NCBI GenBank assembly: GCA_030639665.1
Contig: DAOWCC010000073.1
Span: 1 to 10,627, forward strand
Direction of reading: 5' to 3'
DNA: 10,627 bases
Source of the DNA: Elusimicrobiota bacterium
Lineage (GTDB): Bacteria > Elusimicrobiota > Elusimicrobia > Elusimicrobiales > UBA9959
The position numbers and the translations under genes are program-made. The notes under the pieces were generated by a model. The model was given only the letters and a program-made list of their open reading frames with translations. It had not been told where the DNA came from and ran no database searches. Below, one piece after another: positions 1 through 7,070 of the stretch. The stretch's first letter is position 1. The number at the start of each line of letters is the position of its first letter.

Positions 1-1
1 A

Positions 2-1216
2 GAGAATAAAGCGGGAGGGCTCTCCTCATCCTTAAAAAAAAGCGGCTTTACATTTGATTTTTCTGGACATCTCCTTCATCTTCATAATGAAAACGCGAAA
101 AAACTGATTTTAAAACTTTTGGGGAAAAATTATTCCCTTATTAAAAGAAAAGCGCAAATTTATTCTCATGGAGTGTTTTCCCCTTATCCCTTTCAATTTA
201 ATCTTTTTAATTTGCCAATCGCCGCAAGAAAGGCTTGCGTAAGCGGGTTTATAAAAGCCTATAAAAAAAATCTAAAACCTTCGTCAAAGACCAATGCTTT
301 TTTAAACTTTAAAAACTGGTCATTATCTCTGTTTGGAGAAGGAATAAATAAGCACTTTATGCTTCCTTACAATAATAAGCTTTGGCAATATCCTCTTGAA
401 AAACTGGGCAGTGATTGGTGCGCCCCGTTCGTGCCGGTGCCAAAAATGGAAGATATAATCGCGGGAGCATACGCGAAAGAGAAAAAAAATGTCGGTTATA
501 ATCCGACATTTTATTATCCCAAAACCGGCGGCATACAAGCTCTTTCGGACGCTTTTTTAAAAAATATTAAAAACATTAATTTTAATTGTGAGCTTGTGGA
601 TATAAATCTAAAAACCAAAACCGCCACCATAAAAAATATCGGGAAAGTTAAATATAAACAATTAATTAACACTACCTGCCTTAAGCATTTTATAAATAAA
701 GCGACTGACGCGCCTGAAAAAATTAAAAAACTAAATAAAACTCTTAAATACACCACGGTTTATGTGTTTAATATCGGAACAAAAAAGATAAATTCCGATA
801 AACACTGGACTTATTTTCCCGAAAAAGGATTTAAGTTTTATAGAGCCGGCATAAGTTCCAATTTTTCAAAACACATAACGCCTAAAAACACTTCATCCAT
901 GTATATTGAAGTCTCCTCATATGGAGAGCCCATAAATATAGTAAAAACCGAAAAAGACATAATCAAAGGTTTGATTAAATGCGGGATATTAAAAAGTTCA
1001 GAAGACATTATTGAAAAAATGTGGCTGAAAATTGAATGCGCCTATGTAATATATGACAAAGAAAGAACAAAAGCCCTGCCTGAAATATTTGATTATCTAA
1101 AAAAGCATAAAGTTTATTCCATTGGAAGATATGGCGCTTGGAAATATTCTTTTATGGAAGAAAGCATAACCGAAGGAATTGAAGCGGCAAAGGAAATAAT
1201 AAAATCTAAAAGTTAA
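2..1216 (+). CDS. FAD-dependent amine oxidase / protoporphyrinogen-oxidase-like protein, 5'-partial
   Basis: The frame is open from the window edge, giving 404 visible residues. The TTG at 119 is an internal Leu codon, because the family-like sequence begins upstream of it. Visible residues 1-6 (ENKAGG) and 15-26 (GFTFDFSGHLLH) look like the segment after the first Rossmann beta-alpha-beta unit of the NAD(P)-binding flavoprotein family (COG1232-like; UDP-galactopyranose mutase and protoporphyrinogen oxidase relatives). The initial Glu would bind the FAD ribose; the GxGxxG loop itself lies outside the window. A YPxxGGI motif is central (about residues 172-178), and GRYGAWKYS near residue 375 fits the C-terminal FAD-contacting motif. 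Such proteins are often in polysaccharide or lipid gene clusters, but the substrate cannot be read here. The gene is Lys/Asn-rich and looks poorer in G+C than its neighbours, so it may have a different origin. It converges on dapA. The family call is good; the function is open. Confidence 0.85.
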   Translation, partial: ENKAGGLSSSLKKSGFTFDFSGHLLHLHNENAKKLILKLLGKNYSLIKRKAQIYSHGVFSPYPFQFNLFNLPIAARKACVSGFIKAYKKNLKPSSKTNAFLNFKNWSLSLFGEGINKHFMLPYNNKLWQYPLEKLGSDWCAPFVPVPKMEDIIAGAYAKEKKNVGYNPTFYYPKTGGIQALSDAFLKNIKNINFNCELVDINLKTKTATIKNIGKVKYKQLINTTCLKHFINKATDAPEKIKKLNKTLKYTTVYVFNIGTKKINSDKHWTYFPEKGFKFYRAGISSNFSKHITPKNTSSMYIEVSSYGEPINIVKTEKDIIKGLIKCGILKSSEDIIEKMWLKIECAYVIYDKERTKALPEIFDYLKKHKVYSIGRYGAWKYSFMEESITEGIEAAKEIIKSKS

Positions 1217-1245
1217 ACTTCTTAATTATCAGTAAATCCTCGCAA

Positions 1246-2130
1246 CTATATTTTTATACCCTGCTCTATGAGAGCTTTCTTCAAATCCTCTTTATACTTA
1301 TCGCTCAATGGCAAAAGAGGCAATCTTGGCTCAAGCCCGCAAAAACCCATTAAATGCATCGCGTATTTTATCGGAATAGGATTTGTTTCAACAAAAAGAC
1401 TTTTAATAAGCGGAAAAAGCTTTAAATGAATTTCTTTGGCTTCATTAACTTTACCTTTGGCAAACAAGTCGCACATATTGGCCATTACATTAGGCAATAT
1501 ATTGGCGGTGACAGATATTACTCCCTTGGCTCCTATGCTCATAAGCGGCAGAGTAAGAGCGTCATCTCCCGACATAATGGAGAAATTCAAATCCGTTAAA
1601 GCGGCTATTTCGCTTGCTTGGTCAAGATTGCCCGAAGCCTCTTTAATACCTATTATATTCGGATACTTCCGGCTTAAAGCCGCTACCGTGCTTGGAAGCA
1701 TATTGATGCCTGTTCTGCCCGGTATATTGTATAGAACGATGGATTGATCCACACTTTCGGCCAAGGCGCCAAAATGGGCCATCATGCCATCTTGCGTCGG
1801 CTTATTATAATAAGGAACTATCGTTAAAAATCCGTCAACACCAAGCCTTGAAGCTCTTTTAATCATATCCAAAGATTTAGAGGTTGAATTGGTTCCGGTC
1901 CCGCATAAAACGGGCAATTTCCCTTTACATTCTTCAACGACTATTTCTATGACTCTTAAATATTCTTCAAGAGATAAGAGACTGGATTCACCGGTGGAAC
2001 CGCAGGGAACTATCCCCGATGTTTTACTTTCCAAGTGAAAATTAACTATTTTTCTTAAAGCCGCTTCATCAATCTTATCATCCTTAAACGGCGTAACTAT
2101 AGCCACAAAACTTCCTTTTAAATCAATCAT
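1246..2130 (-). CDS. dapA: 4-hydroxy-tetrahydrodipicolinate synthase DapA
   Basis: This cytoplasmic enzyme condenses pyruvate with L-aspartate semialdehyde, the first committed step to DAP and lysine. The 294 residues match the usual length (about 292 in E. coli) and a single TIM-barrel domain. Visible active-site features are GSTGE (residues 44-48, the substrate-binding Thr pair position, here Ser-Thr), YYNKP (107-111), the YNIPGRT loop with Tyr134 and Arg139, and the Schiff-base lysine Lys163 in GIKEASG. MSGDD follows at 186-190. The ATG has an AAAGGAG ribosome site 6 nt upstream, inside dapF, and the first 8 nt overlap the end of dapF, so translation is probably coupled. It is the last gene of the minus-strand run. 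No terminator hairpin is visible in the 29 nt before the convergent flavoprotein gene. The identification is secure. Confidence 0.97.
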   Translation of the reverse strand: MIDLKGSFVAIVTPFKDDKIDEAALRKIVNFHLESKTSGIVPCGSTGESSLLSLEEYLRVIEIVVEECKGKLPVLCGTGTNSTSKSLDMIKRASRLGVDGFLTIVPYYNKPTQDGMMAHFGALAESVDQSIVLYNIPGRTGINMLPSTVAALSRKYPNIIGIKEASGNLDQASEIAALTDLNFSIMSGDDALTLPLMSIGAKGVISVTANILPNVMANMCDLFAKGKVNEAKEIHLKLFPLIKSLFVETNPIPIKYAMHLMGFCGLEPRLPLLPLSDKYKEDLKKALIEQGIKI

Positions 2131-2932
2131 TTATTTCTCCTTTAAAAACTTGTTTTGCCGGACCCTGAAGATATATATTTGAAATTTGAGTCTGACTTTT
2201 ATAATCAAACCAAACTTTAAACTTCTCGCCATTTTTCGCTATACAAAATATGGGCCGTTTAATATTCTTGGAAACGGACATGGCTATCGCGCCGGCCGTA
2301 ATTCCGGTCCCGCAGGCAAGAGTTTCAGCTTCCACACCTCTTTCATATGTCCTTATAAAAACTTTGCCGCCTTTCACGGCAACAAAATCCACATTGGTTC
2401 CCTGCCGGCCAAAAACCTTATTATGCCTTATTTTATTGCCCAAACCGTCAACATCCAAACTTTTAAGATTATTTACGGGAATAATCGCGTGAGGAACACC
2501 GGTATTTAAAAAATGCAATTTTTTAACGGGCGAAGGATATATTCCGCGATAATTTAAATTAACTTTATCCACGGCGGGCATTTCGATTTTAATTTTTTCT
2601 TTAGCTATAATTTCAGCCTTAAGAACGCCTTCTATAGTTTTAATATTAAACTTCTTTTTATTGATAACACCATTGCAACTTGCCCACCAAACGCAGCATC
2701 TGGCTCCATTTCCGCAAAAAGCTTCGGAACCATCGGAATTAAAATATCTCATTTCAACAGTGTCTTTTGACAGCTTTGTCACATATAAAAGCCCGTCGGC
2801 TCCCACGGAAGTTCCTCGCGCGCATAGCTTTACGGCTAATTTTTTTAAATTTAATTTCTCGTATTTTTTGCCGAACAAAAGAACAAAATCATTGCCCGCG
2901 CCCGACATTTTATAGAATTCAATTTTTTTCAT
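2123..2932 (-). CDS. dapF: Diaminopimelate epimerase DapF
   Basis: DapF converts LL-diaminopimelate to meso-diaminopimelate, the form used in peptidoglycan and as lysine precursor, with two cysteines acting as general acid and base. From the start at 2932 the protein has 269 residues, near the family's 270-280. Motifs in order: KMSGAGNDF at 8-16, FNSDGSEAFCGNGARC with catalytic Cys73, GTNVDFV at 178-184, and ERGVEAETLACGTG with catalytic Cys207. Both halves of the pseudo-symmetric epimerase fold are present. The start is uncertain. ATG 2932 fits the family N-terminus but has only GGGGAAT directly before it; ATG 2944 overlaps the TPR gene's stop as TAATG and adds four residues (MAGN). An upstream ATG at 2983 would add a tail encoded by a GC-rich hairpin and is unlikely. 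The 3' end overlaps dapA by 8 nt. Confidence 0.97.
   Translation of the reverse strand: MKKIEFYKMSGAGNDFVLLFGKKYEKLNLKKLAVKLCARGTSVGADGLLYVTKLSKDTVEMRYFNSDGSEAFCGNGARCCVWWASCNGVINKKKFNIKTIEGVLKAEIIAKEKIKIEMPAVDKVNLNYRGIYPSPVKKLHFLNTGVPHAIIPVNNLKSLDVDGLGNKIRHNKVFGRQGTNVDFVAVKGGKVFIRTYERGVEAETLACGTGITAGAIAMSVSKNIKRPIFCIAKNGEKFKVWFDYKSQTQISNIYLQGPAKQVFKGEIND
2137..2143 (-). promoter_or_regulatory. Ribosome binding site of dapA
   Basis: AAAGGAG ends 6 nt before the dapA ATG. It lies wholly within the dapF coding sequence and fixes the dapA start at 2130. Confidence 0.85.
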
Positions 2933-2943
2933 ATTCCCCGCCA

Positions 2944-3963
2944 TTACTTGTGACCTGCTTGCCCCGTGGCGCTGTGGCGCCATGGGGTGCCTTCTTTTTG
3001 CATTGCCAATGCTATTTGTGAAACAAAAGAAGCTTTATTATTCGGAATACTCCTTAAATATTTATCACTTTCTTTTTTATTGCCTGTTTTCAATTTTACA
3101 ATAGCCTTGGCTAAAAGGGCTAAAGAATCTTCACTGTTATTTTTTGTTAAATGATTAATCCCAAACAAAGCCTTATCATAATTGAAAACCATAATATTTA
3201 AAAATATTCCGTATAATGCCATATCCCGCCTGCCGGGAGATATTTCCTGAGCTTTATTTATATGAATTAAAGATTTTTTATACTCTTGTTTATATAAATA
3301 TAATCTGGCTAAAATAAGCTGAACTTCCGCGTCTTTTTTAAATTCCACAGAAGTTTTTTCAAGCATTGCCAAAATTTTTTCGCTCTCACGAACCCTTATC
3401 AGCTCTCTCGAATACTCTTTGATTAAATTAAAATCTTTATATCCGCTCATTTCCAAAGCCTTTGAATAATTCTCCCTCGCCTTTTTATAAAAACCCAGGA
3501 AAGCGTAACTTTTCGCGAGTCCCGCCCGCGCTTTATAAGAAGAATTTTCATCCTCAATCAGTTCTTCAAACAAGGCCAAGGACTTTTCAAAAAAACCCGC
3601 GCTTAAATAAATATTCGCCAAGGATTCGCGGAAAAAATTATTCTTTGGATAAAGATTATAGGCCAGGCCGTAAATATCCAAAGCTCTGTCTATCTCATTT
3701 CTTTTCTCATAACAACTGCCGAGATATCTATAGGCCTCTTCTTTAAAATAAGAAGGCGGCTTGCTTTCAAGAAATCCATTAACTTTTTTTATAACTTGCG
3801 CGCAATCGGATTTCTCATAATCAGCTTTAATAATTCCGATATCCGTCTCGTATTTTTTTTTGGATTCGCCAGAAAACAACCAAAAAGCTCCGGCATTAAC
3901 AGAAGAGAATAGAAAATGGAAAATAGAGAACAGCAAAATAAAGATAATCTTATTGAGCGGCAT
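2944..3963 (-). CDS. Secreted TPR-repeat protein
   Basis: The protein has 339 residues and is of unknown function. A signal peptide is clear: MPLNK, then a hydrophobic core rich in Ile, Leu and Phe, and an SSVNA site near residue 24, so export to the periplasm or outer membrane is likely. There is no lipobox Cys at the cleavage point. The rest reads as consecutive tetratricopeptide-like helix pairs from about residue 50 to 320, with typical motifs such as EEAYRYLGSCYEKRNEIDRALDIY split over several repeats (A/G-L/Y-A spacing, Pro at repeat ends: LYPKN, ISPGR). TPR proteins scaffold complexes, so it may support its patatin and TolC neighbours; that is inference. The ATG lies 2 nt after the patatin stop with GAGGAAA inside the patatin end. 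Two oddities: the signal-peptide codons contain a 7-bp tandem pattern (3907-3934), and the last codons (GTPWRHSATGQAGHK) come from a GC-rich palindrome unlike the rest of the gene. Confidence 0.9.
   Translation of the reverse strand: MPLNKIIFILLFSIFHFLFSSVNAGAFWLFSGESKKKYETDIGIIKADYEKSDCAQVIKKVNGFLESKPPSYFKEEAYRYLGSCYEKRNEIDRALDIYGLAYNLYPKNNFFRESLANIYLSAGFFEKSLALFEELIEDENSSYKARAGLAKSYAFLGFYKKARENYSKALEMSGYKDFNLIKEYSRELIRVRESEKILAMLEKTSVEFKKDAEVQLILARLYLYKQEYKKSLIHINKAQEISPGRRDMALYGIFLNIMVFNYDKALFGINHLTKNNSEDSLALLAKAIVKLKTGNKKESDKYLRSIPNNKASFVSQIALAMQKEGTPWRHSATGQAGHK
2962..2987. repeat. GC-rich hairpin at the TPR/dapF junction
   Basis: CCCCGTGGCGC (2962-2972) and GCGCCATGGGG (2977-2987) are inverted repeats of 11 bp with one non-Watson-Crick position and a 4-nt TGTG loop. 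On the minus strand the stem lies in the last TPR codons, about 30-55 nt before the dapF start. It is far richer in G+C than the flanking genes and has no T-run, so it is not a standard terminator. It could be an inserted palindromic element or an mRNA structure affecting dapF translation. Confidence 0.75.
3907..3934. repeat. 7-bp tandem pattern in the TPR signal-peptide codons
   Basis: Four adjacent heptamers read GAATAGA, AAATGGA, AAATAGA and GAACAGC on the plus strand. They encode part of the Phe-rich hydrophobic core (SIFHFLF) of the signal peptide on the minus strand. The unit length of 7 is not a codon multiple. Confidence 0.6.
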
Positions 3964-3965
3964 AA

Positions 3966-4952
3966 TTAAAATTTCCTCATAATCAAATGAACGGCATCGG
4001 TAATATAAGCTCTTTTAAGTTTTTTTAATTTACTATTGGCTTCAATCACGCCCATATCTCCCGCTTCAATACATTTATTAAAATCAGCGGTCTTAACGGA
4101 ACCGACGGAAGGCCTAAAAACAAAATCAGCTTCTTCCTGGGCTTGCGCAGAAAGCAAGCTTCCTCTTATATCTATTACCTGCATAAGAGAAAGCAGCACA
4201 TTTTTCGGCAATACCTCTGGATCGCTTTCGGTTACGCTTGCCAGCACCCACTGCGCGCCCAATAATTTAGCGACATCCACGGGGAGAAAGTCCACTACGC
4301 CCCCATCAACCAAATACCGATGCCGGTATTTTATGGGCTTAAAAATTCCGGGAAGATTGGCGCTCGCTCTAACCGCTATATCAACGGGGCCGCTATTAAA
4401 TATTATTTTTTCCCCCGTTTTAAAATCCATGGCCACGCAAGCAAAAGGATATTTCAAATTCTCGAAAGTATAATTGCCCAAACTCTCTTCAATAAACTCG
4501 GTTATATACTTTGGCGACATAAGCTTATCCCTAAAAATAAGATTTATGGCCTTTAAACCGCTGAAATCTTTTGAAATTTTTCTTGAGGCGGCCTCTCTTC
4601 CAAAATTCCAAATGCCCTCCATATTCATGCCGGAAGAATAAAGCGCTCCCACGACGGCGCCCATGGAAGTGCCCGCGATATAATCAATCGGAAAACCGTG
4701 GCTGACGAGAACATCCAGAACTCCCACATGAGCGAACCCTCTGGCTCCGCCACCCGAAAGCGCCAGGCCGACAGCGGGCCTGTCCGGCGGGCTTAAATTT
4801 ATAACTTTGGCCCATAAAATATCGGTTAATATTTCATCATCCGAAATTTCCGTTGAAAATAAAACTCCGGTGGAAAAAAGAAATGTCGCGCAAGAGAGAA
4901 AAAAGGAAGCAATTAAAGGATGGATTTTTAAAAAGTCGGATACTATTTTCAT
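3966..4952 (-). CDS. Patatin-like phospholipase (RssA/NTE-type), secreted or membrane-anchored
   Basis: This is a patatin-family serine lipid hydrolase of 328 residues with a Ser-Asp dyad. The glycine-rich oxyanion-hole motif SGGGARG is at 66-72, the nucleophile elbow GTSMG at 94-98 (Ser96), and the partner Asp216 in DGG at 216-218, so all catalytic elements are intact. An N-terminal hydrophobic stretch (about residues 12-34) looks like a signal peptide or anchor, placing the enzyme outside the cytoplasm. No POTRA or surface-antigen barrel follows, unlike PlpD-type proteins; the C-terminus ends soon after the catalytic domain. The start at 4952 overlaps the tolC-like stop as ATGA, which favours it over an upstream ATG that would add nine residues inside the preceding gene. 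The next gene (TPR) begins 2 nt after its stop. Likely substrates are membrane phospholipids or lysophospholipids, but this cannot be fixed from sequence. Confidence 0.94.
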   Translation of the reverse strand: MKIVSDFLKIHPLIASFFLSCATFLFSTGVLFSTEISDDEILTDILWAKVINLSPPDRPAVGLALSGGGARGFAHVGVLDVLVSHGFPIDYIAGTSMGAVVGALYSSGMNMEGIWNFGREAASRKISKDFSGLKAINLIFRDKLMSPKYITEFIEESLGNYTFENLKYPFACVAMDFKTGEKIIFNSGPVDIAVRASANLPGIFKPIKYRHRYLVDGGVVDFLPVDVAKLLGAQWVLASVTESDPEVLPKNVLLSLMQVIDIRGSLLSAQAQEEADFVFRPSVGSVKTADFNKCIEAGDMGVIEANSKLKKLKRAYITDAVHLIMRKF

Positions 4953-6244
4953 TGAATAAAATCTCTGCCTTGCGCCCACTCAAGCTTAATCTTAGCCATC
5001 GTTTGCTCATAAACAGACTCAATATAACTTTTATCGAAACTATAAACTTCTTTAAGCGTTCTAAGGGCTGACATAGGCAAATTGTTTTTTCTTATGGAAT
5101 CCCGATATTCTTTCTTTATTTTCACCAGAATATCTTTTCTTTTTTCCGATTCCTTCTGCCAAAAATCAAGATTCTCATTGGCATTAATCACTTCAAATCT
5201 TATTTCATCGCGCAAATCGCTTCTTTTAAGATCTCCCTTTCTTTGCTGAGCCCTTCTCTGATTAACTTGAGTCCATGTATCCCACGGAATAGGCAATTTA
5301 ATTGCCAAAGAAGCTATCCAATTATTGGACTTCACATCATTTTGAGCGAAAGTATTATAACCAACCACATCATAACTGGCGCCCAAATAAACATTCGGAT
5401 AACTCTTTATCATTGCCATATTAACCGCGATCTCGTCTATCTGCGCTTTATATATTTCGCTTTTAAGCTCGGATCTCATTTCCATGGCTGTTATAAGACT
5501 TTTATTCCTGTCTATTTTTACCTGGTGAATTCCAAATTCACCCGAAATGTCCACGGGTGGAATAGTTTGGCGGCCTATGACTTTTTGAAAAATCTTTTTA
5601 GCAAGACGCAGGTCTTTTTCATAAGCCGCTCTTTCACTGTTTAAACCGCTTATAAAAGTTTTAACTTCAATGGCTTCCCATTTGTCTTTTTTTATTTTCG
5701 GCGACAGGTTTTTTGCCTGCTTGCTCCAAAAATCGCTTATCTCAAGAATTTTTTTCTTAAAAAGCAGTGTATAAAACGCTTTTTTTGTAGTGGAAACAAC
5801 ATCCCTCTTGACCGTTTCGTGTTTTACTTTTGCTTCTTTATGAGCCGTTTTGGCTATTCTAAAAGTGCTTTTATTTCTGCCGCCCGTGTATATGGGCTGG
5901 AAGGCATACGCTCTTAAAGCGTAAAAATTTTCAGAGATGCTATTATCCAAATATCTGCCTCCAAATTCCTGAGGAAGAACCATGGGATATTCAAGATTAA
6001 GCCTTGTTAAGGTTCCGGCAAAAGAAAATTGCGGCAATGCCATAAAACGCGCTTCTTTAACTCTTTGTTTGGCTATTATTATATCCTGTTCGGCCGAAAG
6101 AAGCGTCGGATTATTCTTTTTTGAAAGCTCTACGGCTTTAGTAAGCGAAATCACTTCAATTAAAGGGGAGCCCGCGGCGGCAAAAACATTGCCGCATAAA
6201 AAAAGAACCGCGCATAATGAAATTACTTTTTTCATTGTCCCCAC
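4949..6244 (-). CDS. TolC-family outer-membrane factor
   Basis: The protein has 431 residues. A signal peptide (LCAVLFLCGNVFAAAG, ending near residue 23) precedes two outer-membrane-factor repeats. The first opens with the typical helix SLTKAVELSKKNNPTL and a later PIYTGGRN turn (about residues 118-125). The second is marked by SYPNVYLGASYD, LPIPW and long charged helices. Proteins of this family trimerise into an outer-membrane barrel with a periplasmic alpha-helical tunnel that serves tripartite efflux or type I secretion. No inner-membrane pump or adaptor is encoded in this window, so it must work with partners elsewhere, or the operon uses it in an unusual way. Start choice: GTG at 6244 has GAGGAG exactly 6 nt upstream; the ATG at 6235 (MKKVISL) has only GGGG close by. 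Either gives a working signal peptide. The 3' end overlaps the patatin gene by 4 nt. Confidence 0.92.
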   Translation of the reverse strand: MGTMKKVISLCAVLFLCGNVFAAAGSPLIEVISLTKAVELSKKNNPTLLSAEQDIIIAKQRVKEARFMALPQFSFAGTLTRLNLEYPMVLPQEFGGRYLDNSISENFYALRAYAFQPIYTGGRNKSTFRIAKTAHKEAKVKHETVKRDVVSTTKKAFYTLLFKKKILEISDFWSKQAKNLSPKIKKDKWEAIEVKTFISGLNSERAAYEKDLRLAKKIFQKVIGRQTIPPVDISGEFGIHQVKIDRNKSLITAMEMRSELKSEIYKAQIDEIAVNMAMIKSYPNVYLGASYDVVGYNTFAQNDVKSNNWIASLAIKLPIPWDTWTQVNQRRAQQRKGDLKRSDLRDEIRFEVINANENLDFWQKESEKRKDILVKIKKEYRDSIRKNNLPMSALRTLKEVYSFDKSYIESVYEQTMAKIKLEWAQGRDFIQ

Positions 6245-6250
6245 TCTATA

Positions 6251-6256
6251 CTCCTC
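6251..6256 (-). promoter_or_regulatory. Ribosome binding site deciding the GTG start of the tolC-like gene
   Basis: GAGGAG lies 6 nt upstream of the GTG at 6244 and 15 nt upstream of the ATG at 6235. The spacing favours the GTG, which adds MGT before MKKV. A GGGG close to the ATG keeps the alternative possible. Confidence 0.7.
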
Positions 6257-6293
6257 ATTACCATGATTGCTCTTCCGTACTTGTGCTTCGTAG

Positions 6294-6367
6294 CTTTTCC
6301 GCCATTACTTCTTCGGTGGATCCGCCGGTTTGTTTGGAGGAAGTGAAGAAGTAGCCTTGGCGAAAAA
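6294..6367. repeat. Inverted repeat with BamHI-centred palindrome between the HAMP and tolC-like genes
   Basis: TACTTCTTC (6306-6314) pairs perfectly with GAAGAAGTA (6345-6353). The arms extend outward through CGCCA/TGGCG and a T4/A4 run with a small internal loop. The enclosed segment holds CGGTGGATCCGCCG (6314-6327), a 14-bp palindrome with one G-T position. No open frame of note covers it. The 131-nt gap otherwise contains only the tolC-like ribosome site. Confidence 0.7.
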
Positions 6368-6375
6368 GGGCCTAA

Positions 6376-6954
6376 CTATATCTTTAAGGAAGAAAAAATC
6401 TTTCCAAGATTATCCGCTATTTGCTCAAGTTTATTTTTAAGCTCTGAATCATTGACCTTAGAGGATTCCTCTTGAAGCTCCCTGCGCAAACCGTCTATTA
6501 TTATTTTATCGCTCTTAATGGCATTGTGCAAAGACTCCACCATAAGGTTAAAATTATCTTTTAAATCAACAAGATGGTCTCCTTTTCTAAGCCATACCCT
6601 GTGAGTTAAATCTCCGTTCGCGATTATTTTAGCGCTTTTTTCAAACTTGAATATGGGGCCGGCCATTCTATGAGAGATAACGGAAGCCACTATGATAACT
6701 ATCACCAAATACATCAGAGCCTTCATCATAAAAAGCGGCGCCATTGAAAAAATATCATCCAATAAAGGATGCACCATGGGATGTTCGCTGACAAATTTGG
6801 AGACCGTCCACATTATATCCAAACCCACAATTAAGAAAGCTACAAAAACGCTGAGAAATATCAGCATCATATACTTATATTGCAAATGTTTTTTGATAAG
6901 TATCGTTTTTCTCTGAAACTGCTGTCCTGATTTCTTTTCTTTATCTTGCTCCAT
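6376..6954 (-). CDS. Small two-TM HAMP-domain membrane protein
   Basis: The 192-residue protein has a charged cytoplasmic N-terminus (residues 1-28), TM1 at about 29-50, a short extracytoplasmic loop of some 20-25 residues, TM2 at about 74-95, a HAMP domain at about 96-146 and a predicted coiled coil to the end. HAMP hallmarks are HRMAGPIFKFEK straight after TM2 and NGDLTHRVWLRKGDHLVDL. It has no histidine kinase, cyclase or methyl-accepting signalling region and no periplasmic sensor domain of useful size, so as it stands it has no recognised output. It may dimerise and pass conformational signals to another protein. The start at 6954 is supported by AAAGGGG 8 nt upstream; a TTG 18 nt earlier is less likely. 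It stands apart, 116 nt after pfkA and 131 nt before the tolC-like gene. The domain call is firm; the role is unknown. Confidence 0.86.
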   Translation of the reverse strand: MEQDKEKKSGQQFQRKTILIKKHLQYKYMMLIFLSVFVAFLIVGLDIMWTVSKFVSEHPMVHPLLDDIFSMAPLFMMKALMYLVIVIIVASVISHRMAGPIFKFEKSAKIIANGDLTHRVWLRKGDHLVDLKDNFNLMVESLHNAIKSDKIIIDGLRRELQEESSKVNDSELKNKLEQIADNLGKIFSSLKI

Positions 6955-6962
6955 ATAAATAA

Positions 6963-6969
6963 CCCCTTT
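6963..6969 (-). promoter_or_regulatory. Ribosome binding site of the HAMP gene
   Basis: AAAGGGG is 8 nt before the ATG at 6954. It supports that start over a TTG at 6972, which would place this site within the coding sequence. Confidence 0.75.
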
Positions 6970-6982
6970 CAAAAATATAGAA

Positions 6983-7065
6983 ATCAGATATCAGATATCA
7001 GAAATCAGACTTATAAGGAGTCCTCTTAAATTCTGACCTCTGGCATCTTGCTTCTGACCTAATCG
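6983..7065. repeat. Facing arrays of heptamer repeats between pfkA and the HAMP gene
   Basis: Left array: ATCAGAT, ATCAGAT, ATCAGAA, ATCAGAC (6983-7010) without gaps. Right array: TTCTGAC, CTCTGGC, ATCTTGC, TTCTGAC (7031-7058), then CTAATCG (7059-7065). The right unit is close to the reverse complement of the left one, so the two arrays form an imperfect long hairpin around an AAGGAGTCCTCTT core that is itself nearly palindromic. The arrays end six bases before the pfkA stop codon. They could form a structure in the transcript between the two genes; no T-run marks a terminator. Confidence 0.85.
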
Positions 7066-7070
7066 CCTAA

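Noticed and set aside
119..1216. TTG at 119 as the real start of the flavoprotein gene
   Set aside because: The frame is open back to position 2, and the upstream codons encode the conserved GG and GFTFDFSGH motifs of the family, so the gene enters from outside the window.
2933..2983. ATG at 2983 as the dapF start (17 extra residues)
   Set aside because: The extension is the palindrome read in another frame and does not resemble any DapF N-terminus; the family begins just before KMxGxGNDF.
4036..4473. Plus-strand open frame of 145 codons opposite the patatin gene
   Set aside because: It lies antisense inside an intact enzyme gene with all catalytic motifs; its sequence shows no family features and no ribosome site was noted.
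6983..7065. CRISPR array
   Set aside because: Units of 7 bp without spacers; no cas genes.
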